From Ectobius pallidus (lineage: Eukaryota > Arthropoda > Insecta > Blattodea > Ectobiidae): 64,000 bases of DNA. The notes beneath the pieces are model-generated. The model was not told the origin of the DNA. It saw only the letters and a program-made list of their open reading frames with translations, and ran no database searches. The DNA is taken from positions 19,016,606-19,080,605 of the forward strand of contig CAXKWD010000003.1 in NCBI GenBank assembly GCA_964059195.1, written 5' to 3'. Made by a program: the position numbers and the translations under genes. This document shows positions 21,910 through 33,584 of this stretch, piece by piece; the stretch's first letter is position 1; the number at the start of each line of letters is the position of its first letter.

Positions 21910-22694
21910 TAGGGCCCGGATTTTAAGGTTTTAGCCTATTTTCCCCCAGCTTCCTAATTAGAAAATTTTAACGTATTTTTCCGTTTCATGCCCTTTGCTT
22001 CTGAATATATTAATCTTATAGAAACTAAAAAGGGCTAAATCGGACTGAAAGGCCTAAAAGGGGCTAAAAGGACTTTGCTGAAAAACACGACTTTTAAATA
22101 GATTTTCTAATTAATGCAAAGGAAAATAAATATGTGAATTTGTGCATTTTTAATAAAAGACATATAAAAAATAAGATTGTACAATGCGCTAAAATTAACA
22201 ATGTATATGTCGTTTTGTCGGTTGTCTTTGTAACTCGAAAATGTGCCGCTCGCCGTCGCAGGAAATGAAACTTGAGCCGTCTGCAATACTTTGAAATCTG
22301 CAGCTAATCCATTCTCGTTTCAACTTTCAAATAACAAGTTGCGGACCGACGACAGAGAAGTGTATTAAAGGAACAAATTCTTCACACTCCAATCTACTTA
22401 TTTTTGTAGGTCGGAATTAAATTGAATAATTGTATCATTAAAGGGTAAATACCTCAATTGTTTATGCTATTTTTCGAGTGCCGATATAAGGAATAGTTAC
22501 TTTTTTTTATTTTGTTAAAACACTAGAATAAATGTGCCAAAATTATAATACAATTTTTGGTGTTAATGTTAGTGTTCATTGTTATGTTTTACTACGATGG
22601 CTAAATTCGTTTGTTTAAATCCTAAAAAAGGGCTATTCCACGAAAATAATAGGTCTAAAATACATTCTATAAAAGCCTAAAAATCCGGGCCCTA
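21910..22694. mobile_element. hAT-type element, first insertion at a reused site
   Basis: Ends TAGGGCCCGGATTTTAAGG and TAGGGCCCGGATTTTTAGG (reverse complement). TTCATAAC lies at 21902-21909 and 22695-22702. Internal 'ggcctaaaag/ggctaaaagg' motifs repeat near the left end. No transposase seen. Confidence 0.88.
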
Positions 22695-22702
22695 TTCATA
22701 AC

Positions 22703-23402
22703 CAGGGCCCGGATTCTAATGACATGTCATCTTTTTATTGATGATGCATAGACATTGCCAACTTGAGGATAAATCCTAATCATCGCCTCTAGATTACAGA
22801 AATGTATTTTTATTAGGTCATTTTTTGTCATTTTATGCAATTTTATATTTTTAGGGCATTTATTTCAATTTTAGGTCATTATTTTGTCATTTTCGTGTCA
22901 TTTGCTACCTTATTTAGTCATTTTCATGTACTTACATTGAGTGTATTAACTTTTTTTCGTCTCTAGTGGTGCTGTCTTCGAAGAGTTGTTTGTTTAATGC
23001 AAGAAGGAAAAATTCGGCGTTAAAATATTGACATGTCTCGGTCAGAAGTGAGAATCAAAGAAACGCCAAAATTTTGTATTATATTACTACTGTTATTAGA
23101 TTGACCCGGCACCATAGTCTGCCACCTGCTTGGATTTGAGAGTGCAAACTACAGTTTACCCTCAATAAACAACAGTATAAATTTTCATGAGAAAAGTACA
23201 TTCACAACGTTACAGATATTTACAGTTTTTACAATTATGTACAAACTAGTCTATAACTTTGTGTGTACAATAATAATTTGTTATAAATAAAATATCAGTT
23301 TTTAGGTCATTTTTTGTAATTATTAAGTCATTTTCTTTAAAAATATGGTCATTTTATAGGTCATTTTTCAAACAATTTTAGGTCATCAGAATCCGGGCTC
23401 TG
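22703..23402. mobile_element. hAT-type element, second insertion at the same site
   Basis: Ends CAGGGCCCGGATTCTAATGAC and CAGAGCCCGGATTCTGATGAC (reverse complement). TTCATAAC lies at 22695-22702 and 23403-23410. Dozens of 'aggtcatttt/gtcatttt' motifs cluster near both ends. Longer relatives are at 35311 and 1800-2056. Confidence 0.9.
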
Positions 23403-23410
23403 TTCATAAC

Positions 23411-23890
23411 CATTGCAAAAGCAACTTTCAGTAGGAACTGTCTTCTGATCATTTTGAAAGGCATGGGATGGGTGATGTTAATTCGTGCTATGACAACAGT
23501 TTTTCCAGAGTCAATTAACCGAGCACTGACAATGTATTCATGGAGGTGTGTGATGACCATTTTTGCGTCATTCATTAGGCCCTGTTTAGCATTTAAATTA
23601 ATTTCCTATCAACATGACATTGTGTTAACATTTTATAATTAATTTGTGTTGGCAAGCCTGATTGGTTTAAACTTATTATGAGTTGTAGTGGGCTCAACAG
23701 AAATTAAATAGGCTTGTGTGACAAATATAAACAAAACGTTGTGTTTTATCATAAACTTAGTATGCAAACTCAGAAGCCATTAAAGGGAGATGGTAGTTAT
23801 CAGTGTCAAAAATCGATTTTTTTTTCTGAGGCTCATGTAGGCTAATAGACATAGTTTTCTGAACATTTTGATATATAGGTCTTATATGTT
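23411..23890. other. Spacer, nothing recognised
   Basis: A 62-65 codon frame occurs on both strands near 23378-23642 without recognisable domains. Confidence 0.35.
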
Positions 23891-23899
23891 GCTTAATAT

Positions 23900-24552
23900 T
23901 AGGGACCGGATTCTTAGGTTTTTACCTATTTTTTTCTTTGCTTCCAAAACAAAAAGCGCTCATACACTTTTTCGAATCATGTCCACAGGATTCACCCACA
24001 TTAATTCTGTGGCACCTAAAAATACCTAAATGGGGTATAAAAACCTAAATATACCTAAACGGGATATAAAACCTAAAATATCTAATTTAGGCTACTTTTT
24101 TGTCATTTTGTTTGTCAGTTGAGGAATCGACATTTTGCGGAGAGACAATAATTTTTGTCGGGTTGAAATTAATACCACCAGCGTTTCGTTCAACCCAATG
24201 TCGTCTAGGATGACAGTATCAAGAGAGGAAGTGTAAGAGCACCGGCGTATTCCTTTTAAAATATTCGTACGAACAACCATTGTTGCCGTGTATGAACAAG
24301 GATATAGATTTCTGTGTTTTAAAGCGCTTGTTTGCCTTTAGTACTGTCCTGTTATTCATACTGAGTGGCCACACTGTGTTTTAAGAAGACGTGTTAATTA
24401 TGTATTGAATCCTATGTAGCACATTCAAATTCATTAAACCAATAATTATTCTACCCGAAAACGCTATTTGGACAAAAAAACCTAAAAAAAACTATTTCAC
24501 CTAATAGAAAACCTAAAACAGTCCACCTAAAAACCTAAAAATCCGGTTCCTA
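23900..24552. mobile_element. hAT-type non-autonomous element (653 bp)
   Basis: Ends TAGGGACCGGATTCTTAGGT and TAGGAACCGGATTTTTAGGT (reverse complement). Flanks CTTAATAT and CTTATTAT agree at 7 of 8 bases. A 'cctaaa' motif is repeated many times within both ends. Confidence 0.82.
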
Positions 24553-24881
24553 CTTATTATTAAGCCAAACAGAGCGACCTGGATGGATAAAGTACTATAA
24601 GGTTAGAACATGCATGCCATTTTCTTTTCGCTGTCCTGTAAAATTACATTTTGTGTACTTCAGGTACCATTTTCTGAAAAGATATTCATGCTAAAATAAT
24701 GAAACTTTCAGGAATTCATTATAGATGGATGACAAATCTCCCTTAGTAGAATTATGGGAAAAGTTTTGACTATACAGAATTTTCAACTATTTTATTTTAA
24801 AAAAAGTCTTTTTTTAGTCGTTAGGTTTTCATGCAGTTTTCATGCAGTAATATTGTAAATATTAGACTGATTGTTCTAGGG

Positions 24882-26543
24882 CAGGTATGGGCAACCTTTG
24901 GAAAGATGCGGGCTAAACTTTACGATATTTATGAAGTCGCGGGCCGTAGATAATAGGTATTTGTGTAAAAATAATCATGATACGGTTTTTTATATTTATG
25001 AAGTATAATGCTAATGAGAACAATATCGAACTGATTATGTATTTACTTACAATCAGCAGAAATTAATGAGAAACTTAAGCTTGAACTTGACAAACAAGGT
25101 AACAAATGTTGGCATCAATCCCACAAATACACACGCGCAGAGTGTTTTCCAAATTTTCATCTGTAAGTCTCGTTCGATACTTTGATTTATTAGTTTTCAT
25201 CGTGGAAAAAAGGACTGTTCACATTTATAAGTACTTCCAAATGCACTCAGCTGTGGGGACTTTTCTTCGGCAAGGTATGTTCTGTAGAAATCACTTAGCT
25301 CCACGTCTTCAAATTTTGACTTCAATTGTGTGTCTTCCTGAAGCTCGATCAACTCCATTTGCAGGTGTGCCGGAGTCTTCTCGACGTCACTTTTCATCGA
25401 AGTATCAAAAAGGTTAAAGCAGCTATCAAAGTTTTATAAGTCTGAAAATTTATTAAAAAAATTGCCCCGACAGTGATTTCAGTTCTTCAGCGTATTGAGT
25501 GTAATCAATATTTTCGTGACTGGATAGTGTTGAAATATGATACCAGCTTCCAGATCGCATTTGTGTTTCCTACAAGCGAATTTTGTTCTGGAACGCTTTC
25601 AAATGGCTGTACAATTCGTTTACCAACTGACCTTGTTTTTGAAGCTTCAAATTCAACTCAATCAAGTGACCCATGATGTCAATTAGAAAAGCTAAATCAC
25701 ATAAGTTAACCATTTCTGATCACTGACTTCAGGAAAAGGTTTTTCTTTGATTTCCATAAAATCATCTATTTCCTGTCTAAGAACGTAAAATCTTTTCAGC
25801 ATTTTGCCTTTGCTTAACCATCTTACTTCACAATCATATGTCATGTCACCCTATTCCGAAGAGAGGTCATCCAAAAATACTTTGAACTGGCGACGGTTAA
25901 GCGCGCGTGATGAAATAGTATTAATGGTCTTTATTACCACGTCCATGACGTTTTGCAATCGAATGGACTTAGAACAGAAGCTTTGTTGGTGGATAATGCA
26001 ATATAGGATTATTAAATCATATTTTTGCACGTCCAAGTCAATTGCGTTTTCTTTCAAAATTCCGATGACACCCCATTTAATTTGCACCACTGCAAACCAT
26101 AATGTTCGATAGCACTTTTAACCTCACGAAAAATATCTTCTCCACTTGTGGTCCCTTTTAGAGGCTGTAAAGACAGCAATTCCTCAATTGTAAATTCTTC
26201 GTCAACTCCTCGTATGAAAATAGCTAGTTGCGCTGTATCAGACAAGTCGGTGCTCTCGTCCAAAGCAATCGAATATGATTTGAAATCAGTCACACGATCA
26301 GAGTGCACATTTTTTATTTTTGGGAACAGTTTCATTCTGTTAAATGTAATAGTGGTGGTAAAATATTACATGATTTATCCTATCAATTTTTTCTTGATAT
26401 CATCAGCCATCATATCTATACGTCGAAATACAGAGAACTGAAAATTTTACTTTCTCGAGCGCGATTTTAAAATGTTCCGTGGGCCGGATCAAAAGTCAGG
26501 GCGGGCCACATCCGGCCCGCGGGCCGGACGTTGCCCATATATG
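24882..26543 (-). mobile_element. hAT (Charlie-like) transposon with decayed transposase
   Basis: Left end CAGGTATGGGCAACC and right end CATATATGGGCAACG (reverse complement) are inverted. A perfect 8-bp duplication TTCTAGGG lies at 24874-24881 and 26544-26551. The minus strand carries a transposase relic. Confidence 0.9.
25080..26335 (-). pseudogene. Decayed hAT transposase, GTF2IRD2/Charlie-like
   Basis: In order on the minus strand: SYSIALDESTDLSDTAQL (hAT catalytic-region motif) and GTTSGEDIF near 26300-26140; CIIHQQSFC, NVMDVVIKTIN and ALNRRQFKVFLDD near 26000-25870; EVRWLSKGKMLKRFYVLR near 25830-25780; then VEKTPAHLQMELIELQ and SDFYRT and FGSTYKCEQSFF near 25385-25200, the C-terminal dimerisation region. 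The blocks lie in different frames with stops between them, including a frame change near 26090 and several stops at 25680-25400. It cannot be active. It lies within an element with intact ends. Confidence 0.88.
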
Positions 26544-26554
26544 TTCTAGGGTAA

Positions 26555-27005
26555 ATAGTAGAACCTATTGATAGTAAGTTTCCAAAGTTTCACAAAAATC
26601 TAAGCTACAGAAATTGAATAAAGCGTAGCTATGTCAAGGGAAGTAACTAAAACTAAATTATCACCTATGTGTTAAAAAATTCTTTCCTACCGAACAGTGA
26701 GTTCTAGAACAACCATTCTCTGCTTATTTTAAACTGCAGAGTGCAGTAGCAAAGCATTAAAAAATTCAACTAAATCTGACTGTTAACACCTGAGTTATGG
26801 CTTCTTGAACATACGCTATATTTTCTATCATTTTGCTAGCGGTAACTACCTTCTCCCCTTTAAAAAAATCCTATTCATGATGTAGCGACGATAAACAAAC
26901 AAAAAAGCAACGCTATTCCACCAAGAGAATGCGAACTTGCTCTATAACAGCGACATGTTACCAAACTTCTTCACTGATCCAGGTCTACATAAAGACTCGC
27001 GCAGC
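26555..27005. other. Spacer, nothing recognised
   Basis: AT-rich DNA without recognisable elements. Confidence 0.4.
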
Positions 27006-27009
27006 ACAA

Positions 27010-27430
27010 AGCAAATAAATGGTGCAAAAATACGTTGCACAAACTTTCTCGCATATACGTGTTAAAGGCTAGCACAGAAAAAATTAAATTAAAGAGACAA
27101 TTAAATTTTATTTATTACATTTTCATAAAACTAAGAAGTATCTAGAACGGAAACCATCAGAGTCGATCTTCATGTTTAATGCTTTTACCGTGAAATAATA
27201 ATAATAATAATGAATGACAGTAAAACTGCATATTATTAGTACTACTAGTATTACTAAGGGGAAAATTAAAATATAAGTCGCACCTTGGGATAAATCGGCA
27301 CCACCCAACCCACCCACCAATACAAGGACAGTTGGTCACTCTGCTTCGCTCAGAAACAAAATACATCACACAGTAAATGCAAATGTGAATATCGAATGGA
27401 CGGAGCTTAAGGGGCGACTTATATTTGAAT
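27010..27430 (-). repeat. Dispersed repeat, copy 2 (partner at 14905)
   Basis: Matches 14905-15230. 'aatataagtcgcacctt' at 27270 and 'ggggcgacttatatttgaat' at 27412 form an inverted pair within the copy, which may mark element ends. Confidence 0.65.
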
Positions 27431-27439
27431 TTCGCTATA

Positions 27440-27752
27440 CTAAAACTAAAACTAAACTCCGTGGCACTACATTCCTTTAGGGATTTGGTCTACCAACCGA
27501 CCGGTGTGTCATCTACCACAGGCAGATGGCAGGGTTGGGGCATGTGGTCAGCATGCCGACCCCCACGACCGTTAATGGTGGTTTCCATGACCGGAGCCGC
27601 TACTTCTCTATCAAGTAGCTCCTCAATTTGAATCACGAGGAAGTGTACCCCTACCAGACCCCTCAACCTCAGAAAAATCCAAGGATGTACCGGGGATCGT
27701 ACCCGGACCGACGGATCTGACGCTAACCACAAGACCACGCCGGCGGTCCTAC
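27440..27752 (-). mobile_element. tRNA-derived SINE (family S1), copy 3
   Basis: Reverse-complement match to 3082-3387, with head 'gaccgccggcgtggtcttgt' at 27752-27733. A 97-codon frame across it is SINE sequence. Confidence 0.85.
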
Positions 27753-27844
27753 TGCTACTACTACTACTTAGGTTATATTGCACGCTTTAACTGCATTGTA
27801 GGTCATGTAATGTGTTTAGTATGTTTGCGTGAACTATTAGTCTA

Positions 27845-28905
27845 TTGTAACAACTCATTCGCGTCATCTGTTTCTATTGTTTAGTGATGTCTTCGTATGT
27901 GGCATTCAGTTTAAACGATTATAATATCCAGTGACGTAGCGGCGATGAGTTATGGAAAATAAGCAAGTCCTATAAACCCGGCGTTTGCTTTTGCGAGGTA
28001 ACCATGAAAAACCCAAGTCAATTTGGGCGGCCACGAGGTTTGATTTGAACTCAGGACCTCTTCCCTGTTAGCCCATAGGCCTACCACATCGCTGTAATTG
28101 GTTTAGTGTGTTCAATGCGACTGAGCTAAACTGATTGCATTTCACAACAATAAGTACATTAGGCCTATAGTTTTCTTGTTGCTAGTGGCAACAAAATGCC
28201 ATTCATATTTTAATTGATATGTATGTTCTGAAATTCGCATTTAAGCTGTACTTATTTCGTTTTTATCTTGATATCTATTAATTGTATAAAGAAATGTTTT
28301 AAACAAAAAATGTCCATTTTAATTTTCTCTACAACTTTACTGTGGTAGGTTTTCATGTATCACTTACTGTAATGGATATAATCTAGAAAAACTGAAAATG
28401 GATACGAGTAAAGTGCCCCTTAAGTCATTTTTGCGGAAATACGGATATAGCCATTTTATTAGTCACAGATAAGACTTTACAATTCTAAATTTTTATTAAA
28501 ATCGTTAGAGCCATTTTTTCAAAAAACAATTTTTTTAAAAAAGTTTTCATGAAAAGTCCCCTTAATATTTCAGTTGTAAAACTAAATTTCTGGGCGGTTC
28601 GACAAAATTTCGAAAAAGTTCTTAATTCAAAAAATGAAGTAAATACAACGAGCCGTTTACCCGCTGTGCTTGTCCACGGACAGACGGACAGACGGACAGA
28701 CGGACAGACGGACAGACGGACAGACGGACAGACGGACAGACGGACAGACGGACAGACGGACAGACGGACAGACGTCATTCCAAAAATACTTTTTTCGGTT
28801 TCTAGGCTTCATGAAACGTGCTCTCCCGGTGTTAACTCAACTTCGATTTTTTGTCACGATCACAATACTTTCTCTATACTCCGTATAAGCGAGAAAGTAA
28901 AAGCA
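27845..28905. repeat. Uninterrupted composite repeat with expanded octamer array
   Basis: Matches 16165-16542 plus 18193-18835. It includes an S8 SINE (27935-28105, minus strand) and the OC repeat. It shows the empty Helitron site near 28213. Confidence 0.85.
28677..28774. repeat. Octamer microsatellite (GGACAGAC)n
   Basis: About 12 perfect 8-bp units. The homologous position at 18658-18690 has about four. Because no unit contains a stop, open frames appear on both strands (TDRRTDGQ repeats); these are artefacts. Confidence 0.95.
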
Positions 28906-29104
28906 CAGGCCACCAATATTAACAGTTTTGCCCACATATGAAAAAATAAACCGATATCTGTCTGTTACGGGTAGAAGCACATTCTGGGGATAATTCATTG
29001 AAGAAATAAATATGAATAATATTCCTTGAGAAAAGCTGGGAGATAAGTTTTGTACAGATTATTGACTTCTCCATTTAATTATCAGCTTTTTAGCTTATAT
29101 TGTA

Positions 29105-29967
29105 CTAGCTTAAAAAACCCGGCGTCGCCCGGTTTTTTTATATTGTAATTGGAAATAAACTTATGAAGGACTTTCGATTTTTAAATTCTAGGTCCTTATA
29201 TACGTATTGAAAATTTGAAATAAAGAAGAACGACTTATCTCACTCAAACTATTCCCTCAGAAAACGCTTGATATAGCTTTTTATGGCTCATTCAGGATGT
29301 CGAATTTTGCAACCCATCGCTTATGCAGTACACAGCAAGCCTGGTAGGGGTTCAAATAAGAAGAAACAGAAATTCTGGTTACATAAAATTGTATTGGCTT
29401 TGCGGAATATTTATTTCTCACACTCATGTTACCATAAAACCGTTTTGGGGATGAAATTAAACAGAAATGCAATATCACTTTCATACTTCTCTCCCCAAAA
29501 ACCTGCGATATAATAATATACGTATTACCATACCTCGTATTGTTTTCTCTATGTCCAGGATAGAGAAAGTTATGTGACTGCATTATTTTCGTGGATTTCA
29601 TCCTTTAATATTTATTTATAACAGTAATTATATTGATAGCTTGTCTATAATAATCTGTTAAACTCCTATTTCATTAATCCCAAACTCATCCTAGATTACT
29701 GGCAACAATATGTTGTCATGTGAACTGTGATTTAGATTTGATAATTCTGTGTAAAAAGGGATTAAGTATACTCAGAAACATTTGATTTTTGACATTTAAA
29801 ATCAAAATTTTTGAAACTCCTTTCTTAGTGAGCACCTACATTATGAAACGAAGGTACTGTCAAAATTCCAAGTCTCTACCTGTTATAGTTTAGGCTGTAA
29901 GTTGATTCTCTGTCAGTCAGTCAGTCAGTCAGTCAGGACAAAGCCTTTTATATAGACTATACAGAGA
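29105..29967 (-). mobile_element. Non-autonomous Helitron (family H1), single copy
   Basis: Minus strand: starts TCTCTGTATAGTCTATATAA after an A, and ends with an 'aaccgggcgacgccgggtt' hairpin and CTAG before T. No target duplication. The body matches 16543-18192 throughout. Confidence 0.9.
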
Positions 29968-30084
29968 TGTTGTATAGTAGTTAAAATTTTCAATATTCTC
30001 TTTCTTATGCGGTGTTTAAAATATCCCATACATACATTGTAGATTTACTCAGATATATAAAATATTATAAACAATCTTGTTTAG

Positions 30085-30300
30085 TTGGTTGGTTTATGCT
30101 TATTTAACGACGGGGATGTACTGCTACTTAGGCCTGTGACCGCCGCCGGTGTGCCGGAAATATTTCCCGCGGGATTTCTTTTACATGCCAGTAAATCTAC
30201 TGACATGGGCCTGTCACATTTATGCACACATATCCTAAATGCCATCGACCTGGGCCGGGGCCGAACCCGCAACCTTGAGCACAGAAAGACAGACAATATT
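30085..30300 (-). mobile_element. tRNA-related SINE (family S5), copy 1
   Basis: The minus strand has a B-box-like 'gcgggttcggccccgg', then 'cggcggtcacaggcctaagt' and the end 'tccccgtcgttaaat'. The partner is at 48935-49160. A plus-strand frame across it is incidental. Confidence 0.75.
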
Positions 30301-30411
30301 GTTTAAATTTAACAGTAGGCATGTAATCTTTTGCTGAGGTTCTTTTATCTTTGCTCCAATATGAAAACTAGCTCCTTTCATGCGCATTATGCTTCGCTAG
30401 TATCGTCGCTA

Positions 30412-31074
30412 TTATTACATCTGTCCGTACTATAGGTAGAGGAAGTATTGTTTTCGACCCCAATTTCGAAGTTGAGTTTTTCACATAAATACACGTTTTG
30501 AGGCCCCCTGAATCAAAAAATAGTGGAAACATGTCTGTGTGTCTGTGTGTGTGTCCGTCTCTGTGTGGATGTCTGTGAACAGGCTAGCTCCAAAACGGAA
30601 AATCGTATGAAAAAAAATTTCGTATTTAGTGTCAGGTAGGCCTACCTTCTGAAGATGTGAGCCGAAGATTGGCGACAAGTTTTTATTATTTTTAAGGGTC
30701 TTTACATGAAGAAATTTTCGTTTTTCGCGATTTTCTCGAAAACGGCTCTAAAAAAATTCTTTAAATGTTGCACATGTGCTTCTTATAGGCTACAGAGAGC
30801 TAAAACTTTTATTTGAAACTTTTTTCGAAAAAAATATCTGAAGGGTAGTTACAAGCCACCCACTGTTCACTCACTGTAGAAAGTTTGTCTTGCGTGGTGA
30901 ACAACTGAACACGCGCTCTTTCACAGCCTCTTATTCTATATAAGAATGTGAAGTGAGAAAGATGTATTGCTGGCCATGTATAGAGTAATGAAGTATCTGA
31001 GGAAAATATTCGATAAATTTCGGAAATTATTCATTACGGCGGAAAGTTCAATAAACGTCTCCAGTCACTTGTTT

Positions 31075-31122
<48 letters not shown>

Positions 31123-31295
31123 TTTTAGTTTGTTATGTAGCCTGCGCTTTTAGTAGCATCATTCAAAGAAGAGGTATTTGTAGGATAATTAGCATAAAAT
31201 TGTGTCTTGCGATTCTGTACAAGGATCTGTGAATACTGGTAACTTTTATTTGGCAGAGGAAGTTATGTGACTTTCACATCAGATTTTTTTACCTC
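30412..31295 (+). repeat. SC-family repeat, copy 1
   Basis: Starts near 'aggtagaggaagtattgttt' and ends 'ggcagaggaagttatgtgac'. It contains a (TGTG)-rich stretch, 'ttttctcgaaaacggctcta', and a TATA-like 'ttattctatataagaatg'. Copies at 39798 and 50052 show ends TACTTCCTCTGCCC in inverted orientation. Class unknown. Confidence 0.7.
31078..31117. repeat. (TC)n microsatellite and T-run
   Basis: About 18 TC units then a T-run, inside the SC repeat. Confidence 0.9.
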
Positions 31296-31383
31296 TGTTC
31301 CAACATCTACGTGGCTTATTCATTGCTGTAGACTTTGTATTAGTTGAGAAACAGGGATTTGACAACAGAAATTATATACATGA

Positions 31384-32227
31384 CTAGCATGTGCCCGCGG
31401 CTTCGCCCGCGATAATTATTTCAAGAATTAAAAATTAAGAGCATAATAGTTAAATCATTACATTTATTAACACCTAAATCGCATGGACTAACTTACATGC
31501 CACGATCAGATAGCATCGACTGGTAAAAGCGACCTCAGATTCGAGTTTCTTGGCCAAGAAAACCTCTGTATAGTGAGATTCGTCCAAATAAAACAACGTT
31601 TGACCATATTTAGGGCTTACAACATTCAAGCGATCGCGAAAGTTTTGTTTTCAAGGTTTGACAAAAATAGCCAAAGCCAACTGTAATTGATTTGACATTG
31701 AAATGTATAACTGAAAACTTATGTTTTGAAAACGCAAAAAATGCACGTTTTTTTGCCAGTTTTTCACTCATAACTCACGAACGAAAACTAAAATTAAAAT
31801 TCCGGCTTCGAGGTGCATTTTCCTACCCTTCAGCACACCTATGTTTAAAATTTCAGATCTCTGCGTTCAGTAGATTTCGCTGGACATCGAGGAGAATTCC
31901 TTTTATTAATATAGATAATATGAATTATAATGATACCTTCTCTAATTTGTCAAACATCCATTTAATTTAATCCAAGCCCACCTGATACCACTGGTAACAA
32001 TACGTTCTGTGAATTTGTTTTGATAATTCTATGTAAAAAGGGATTAAGTATTTTCAAAAACATTTAATTTTTGGCATTTAGAATCAGAATTTTTCAAAAT
32101 CCTTTCTTAGTGAGCACCTACATTATGAAGCGAAGGTACTGTCAAAATTCCAAGTCTCGACCTGTTATAGTTTAGGCTCTACGTTGATTCCTGTCAGTCA
32201 GGACAAAGCCTTTTATATATATAGAGA
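31384..32227 (-). mobile_element. Chimeric Helitron: H1 5' half, H2 3' half
   Basis: Minus strand: starts TCTCTATATATATAAAAGGC after A and follows H1 to about 31918. It then continues as an H2 element from 'tatctatattaataaaagg' to its 'gcgggcgaagccgcgggc' hairpin and CTAG before T. One set of flanks surrounds both parts, so the chimera may have moved as a unit. Confidence 0.82.
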
Positions 32228-32229
32228 TA

Positions 32230-32755
32230 ATGTTGCATATAAAATAGAATCGATTAAATTATATCTCATTTAAAATCTGGGTTACACCTGTACCCCACGC
32301 GTCTCATTGCATCATGAAAAAGCGTGCGCTTGCTGTAGGATTAACTGCCCGTCCAATCAAAGTAGCCGCCATCACGCAAGCAGAGAATAGGTCTGAAGAA
32401 GGTCACATTTTACGGGAGCAGGCACAATTACACAGCTAGACTTTAATGGCTGTTGTAAAAACTTTATATTTACAAACACAATTCTTCCCGTAATGCGACA
32501 AGCTGCCTTGCATACATAAATATCCGATAACTCAAGCGTGTTTATCATAATTTCGGGCTATCTCAAATAAATAAGTTTCCCTACAGTGTTGGGGACCATC
32601 AACTGTAAGGAATGTTAAACTTTTACGACTGCTCGTATTAGCTTGTGGCATTCTCCACATTTTACACGTTTCTTAAGAATGTAGAAATTTTTTTTATCAT
32701 ACTTGAAAATATGATTTGTATCTTAAAGACGCAAACATAGACGGTAGATACGTAA
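32230..32755. other. Spacer, nothing recognised
   Basis: No recognisable element or gene. Confidence 0.4.
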
Positions 32756-32771
32756 CGGTTTTAGTTCATGG

Positions 32772-33344
32772 GATTCTTTAAAGTGAAACTTCTTTAGGCG
32801 CGCTAGGAGTAAATCGAGAGCTAACCCAAAGTTGCGTAATGAAAGAAATCGTCACGAAAGTAGCGGGGCTGTGACGGACCGCACAGAAAACAATCAACTC
32901 AGTGAAATTTAAAAAAAAAAAACTATGAAATCAAAATTAAAAAATCCAAAAATCCAAAATGAAAATAACAAACATCCCAAAATTAAAAACCGAATTCCGA
33001 AATTAAAAAGATCTAAAAATCTAAAATTAAAAAATCGAAAATCCAAAATTAAAAAATTGAAAATCCAAAATTTAAAAATCTAAAAATCCAAAATTAAAAA
33101 AACAAAAAAATTAAAAGATCCAAAATTTAAAAAAACAAAAATTTAAAACATCCAAAATTTAAAAAATTCAAAGATCAAAAATAAAAAAAATAAAAAATTC
33201 AAAACTTAAAAAGTCCATAAACCCGAGGTTTAAAAAGTCAATCCAAAATTTAGAAAATCCAATAATCAAAAATTGAAAAATTAAAAAAATCCAAGTTTCA
33301 CTTCTGTTGCGTGGCGTTCCATTGCACCCGATTTTTTCGTGTTT
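32772..33344 (+). mobile_element. MS-family element with AT minisatellite, copy 1
   Basis: A perfect 15-bp duplication GGTTTTAGTTCATGG lies at 32757-32771 and 33345-33359. Inside are inverted ends 'aagtgaaacttctttagg' and 'caagtttcacttctg'. The core (32900-33290) is a degenerate 'aaaatccaaaattta' array. A partner is at 44440. The duplication length suggests retroposition; class unknown. Confidence 0.75.
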
Positions 33345-33394
33345 GGTTTTAGTTCATGGAGCCATGTTTATTCATTTATTTATTTGATTTTTTT

Positions 33395-33580
33395 TTTTTT
33401 TAAAGACTAGACCTTTGTCTTCCGTAAGCCCTGCTTAATAAATCAATCTAGAGCTTAACAGGTAAATCAATTTAATATATATATATATATATTATTTTCT
33501 CCATATCATAATTGCAATTATGAGTGATTAAACGAAAACATTCTGGCACTTTGTTACATCAGTTTACTTGATTTTTGATA
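33395..33580 (+). repeat. TR-family repeat, tail-only copy
   Basis: Contains 'ttccgtaagccctgctta', 'catatcataattgcaattat' and 'ctttgttacatcagtttact', with a (TA)n run between. Head and core are absent. Confidence 0.7.
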
Positions 33581-33584
33581 TAGC

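Noticed and set aside
28649..28780. CRISPR-like array
   Set aside because: Uninterrupted octamers without spacers, in eukaryotic repeat DNA.
28549..28941. A 130-codon frame with RRTDGQTD repeats, and its antisense partner
   Set aside because: Translation of the GGACAGAC octamer array; open frames arise on both strands for that reason.
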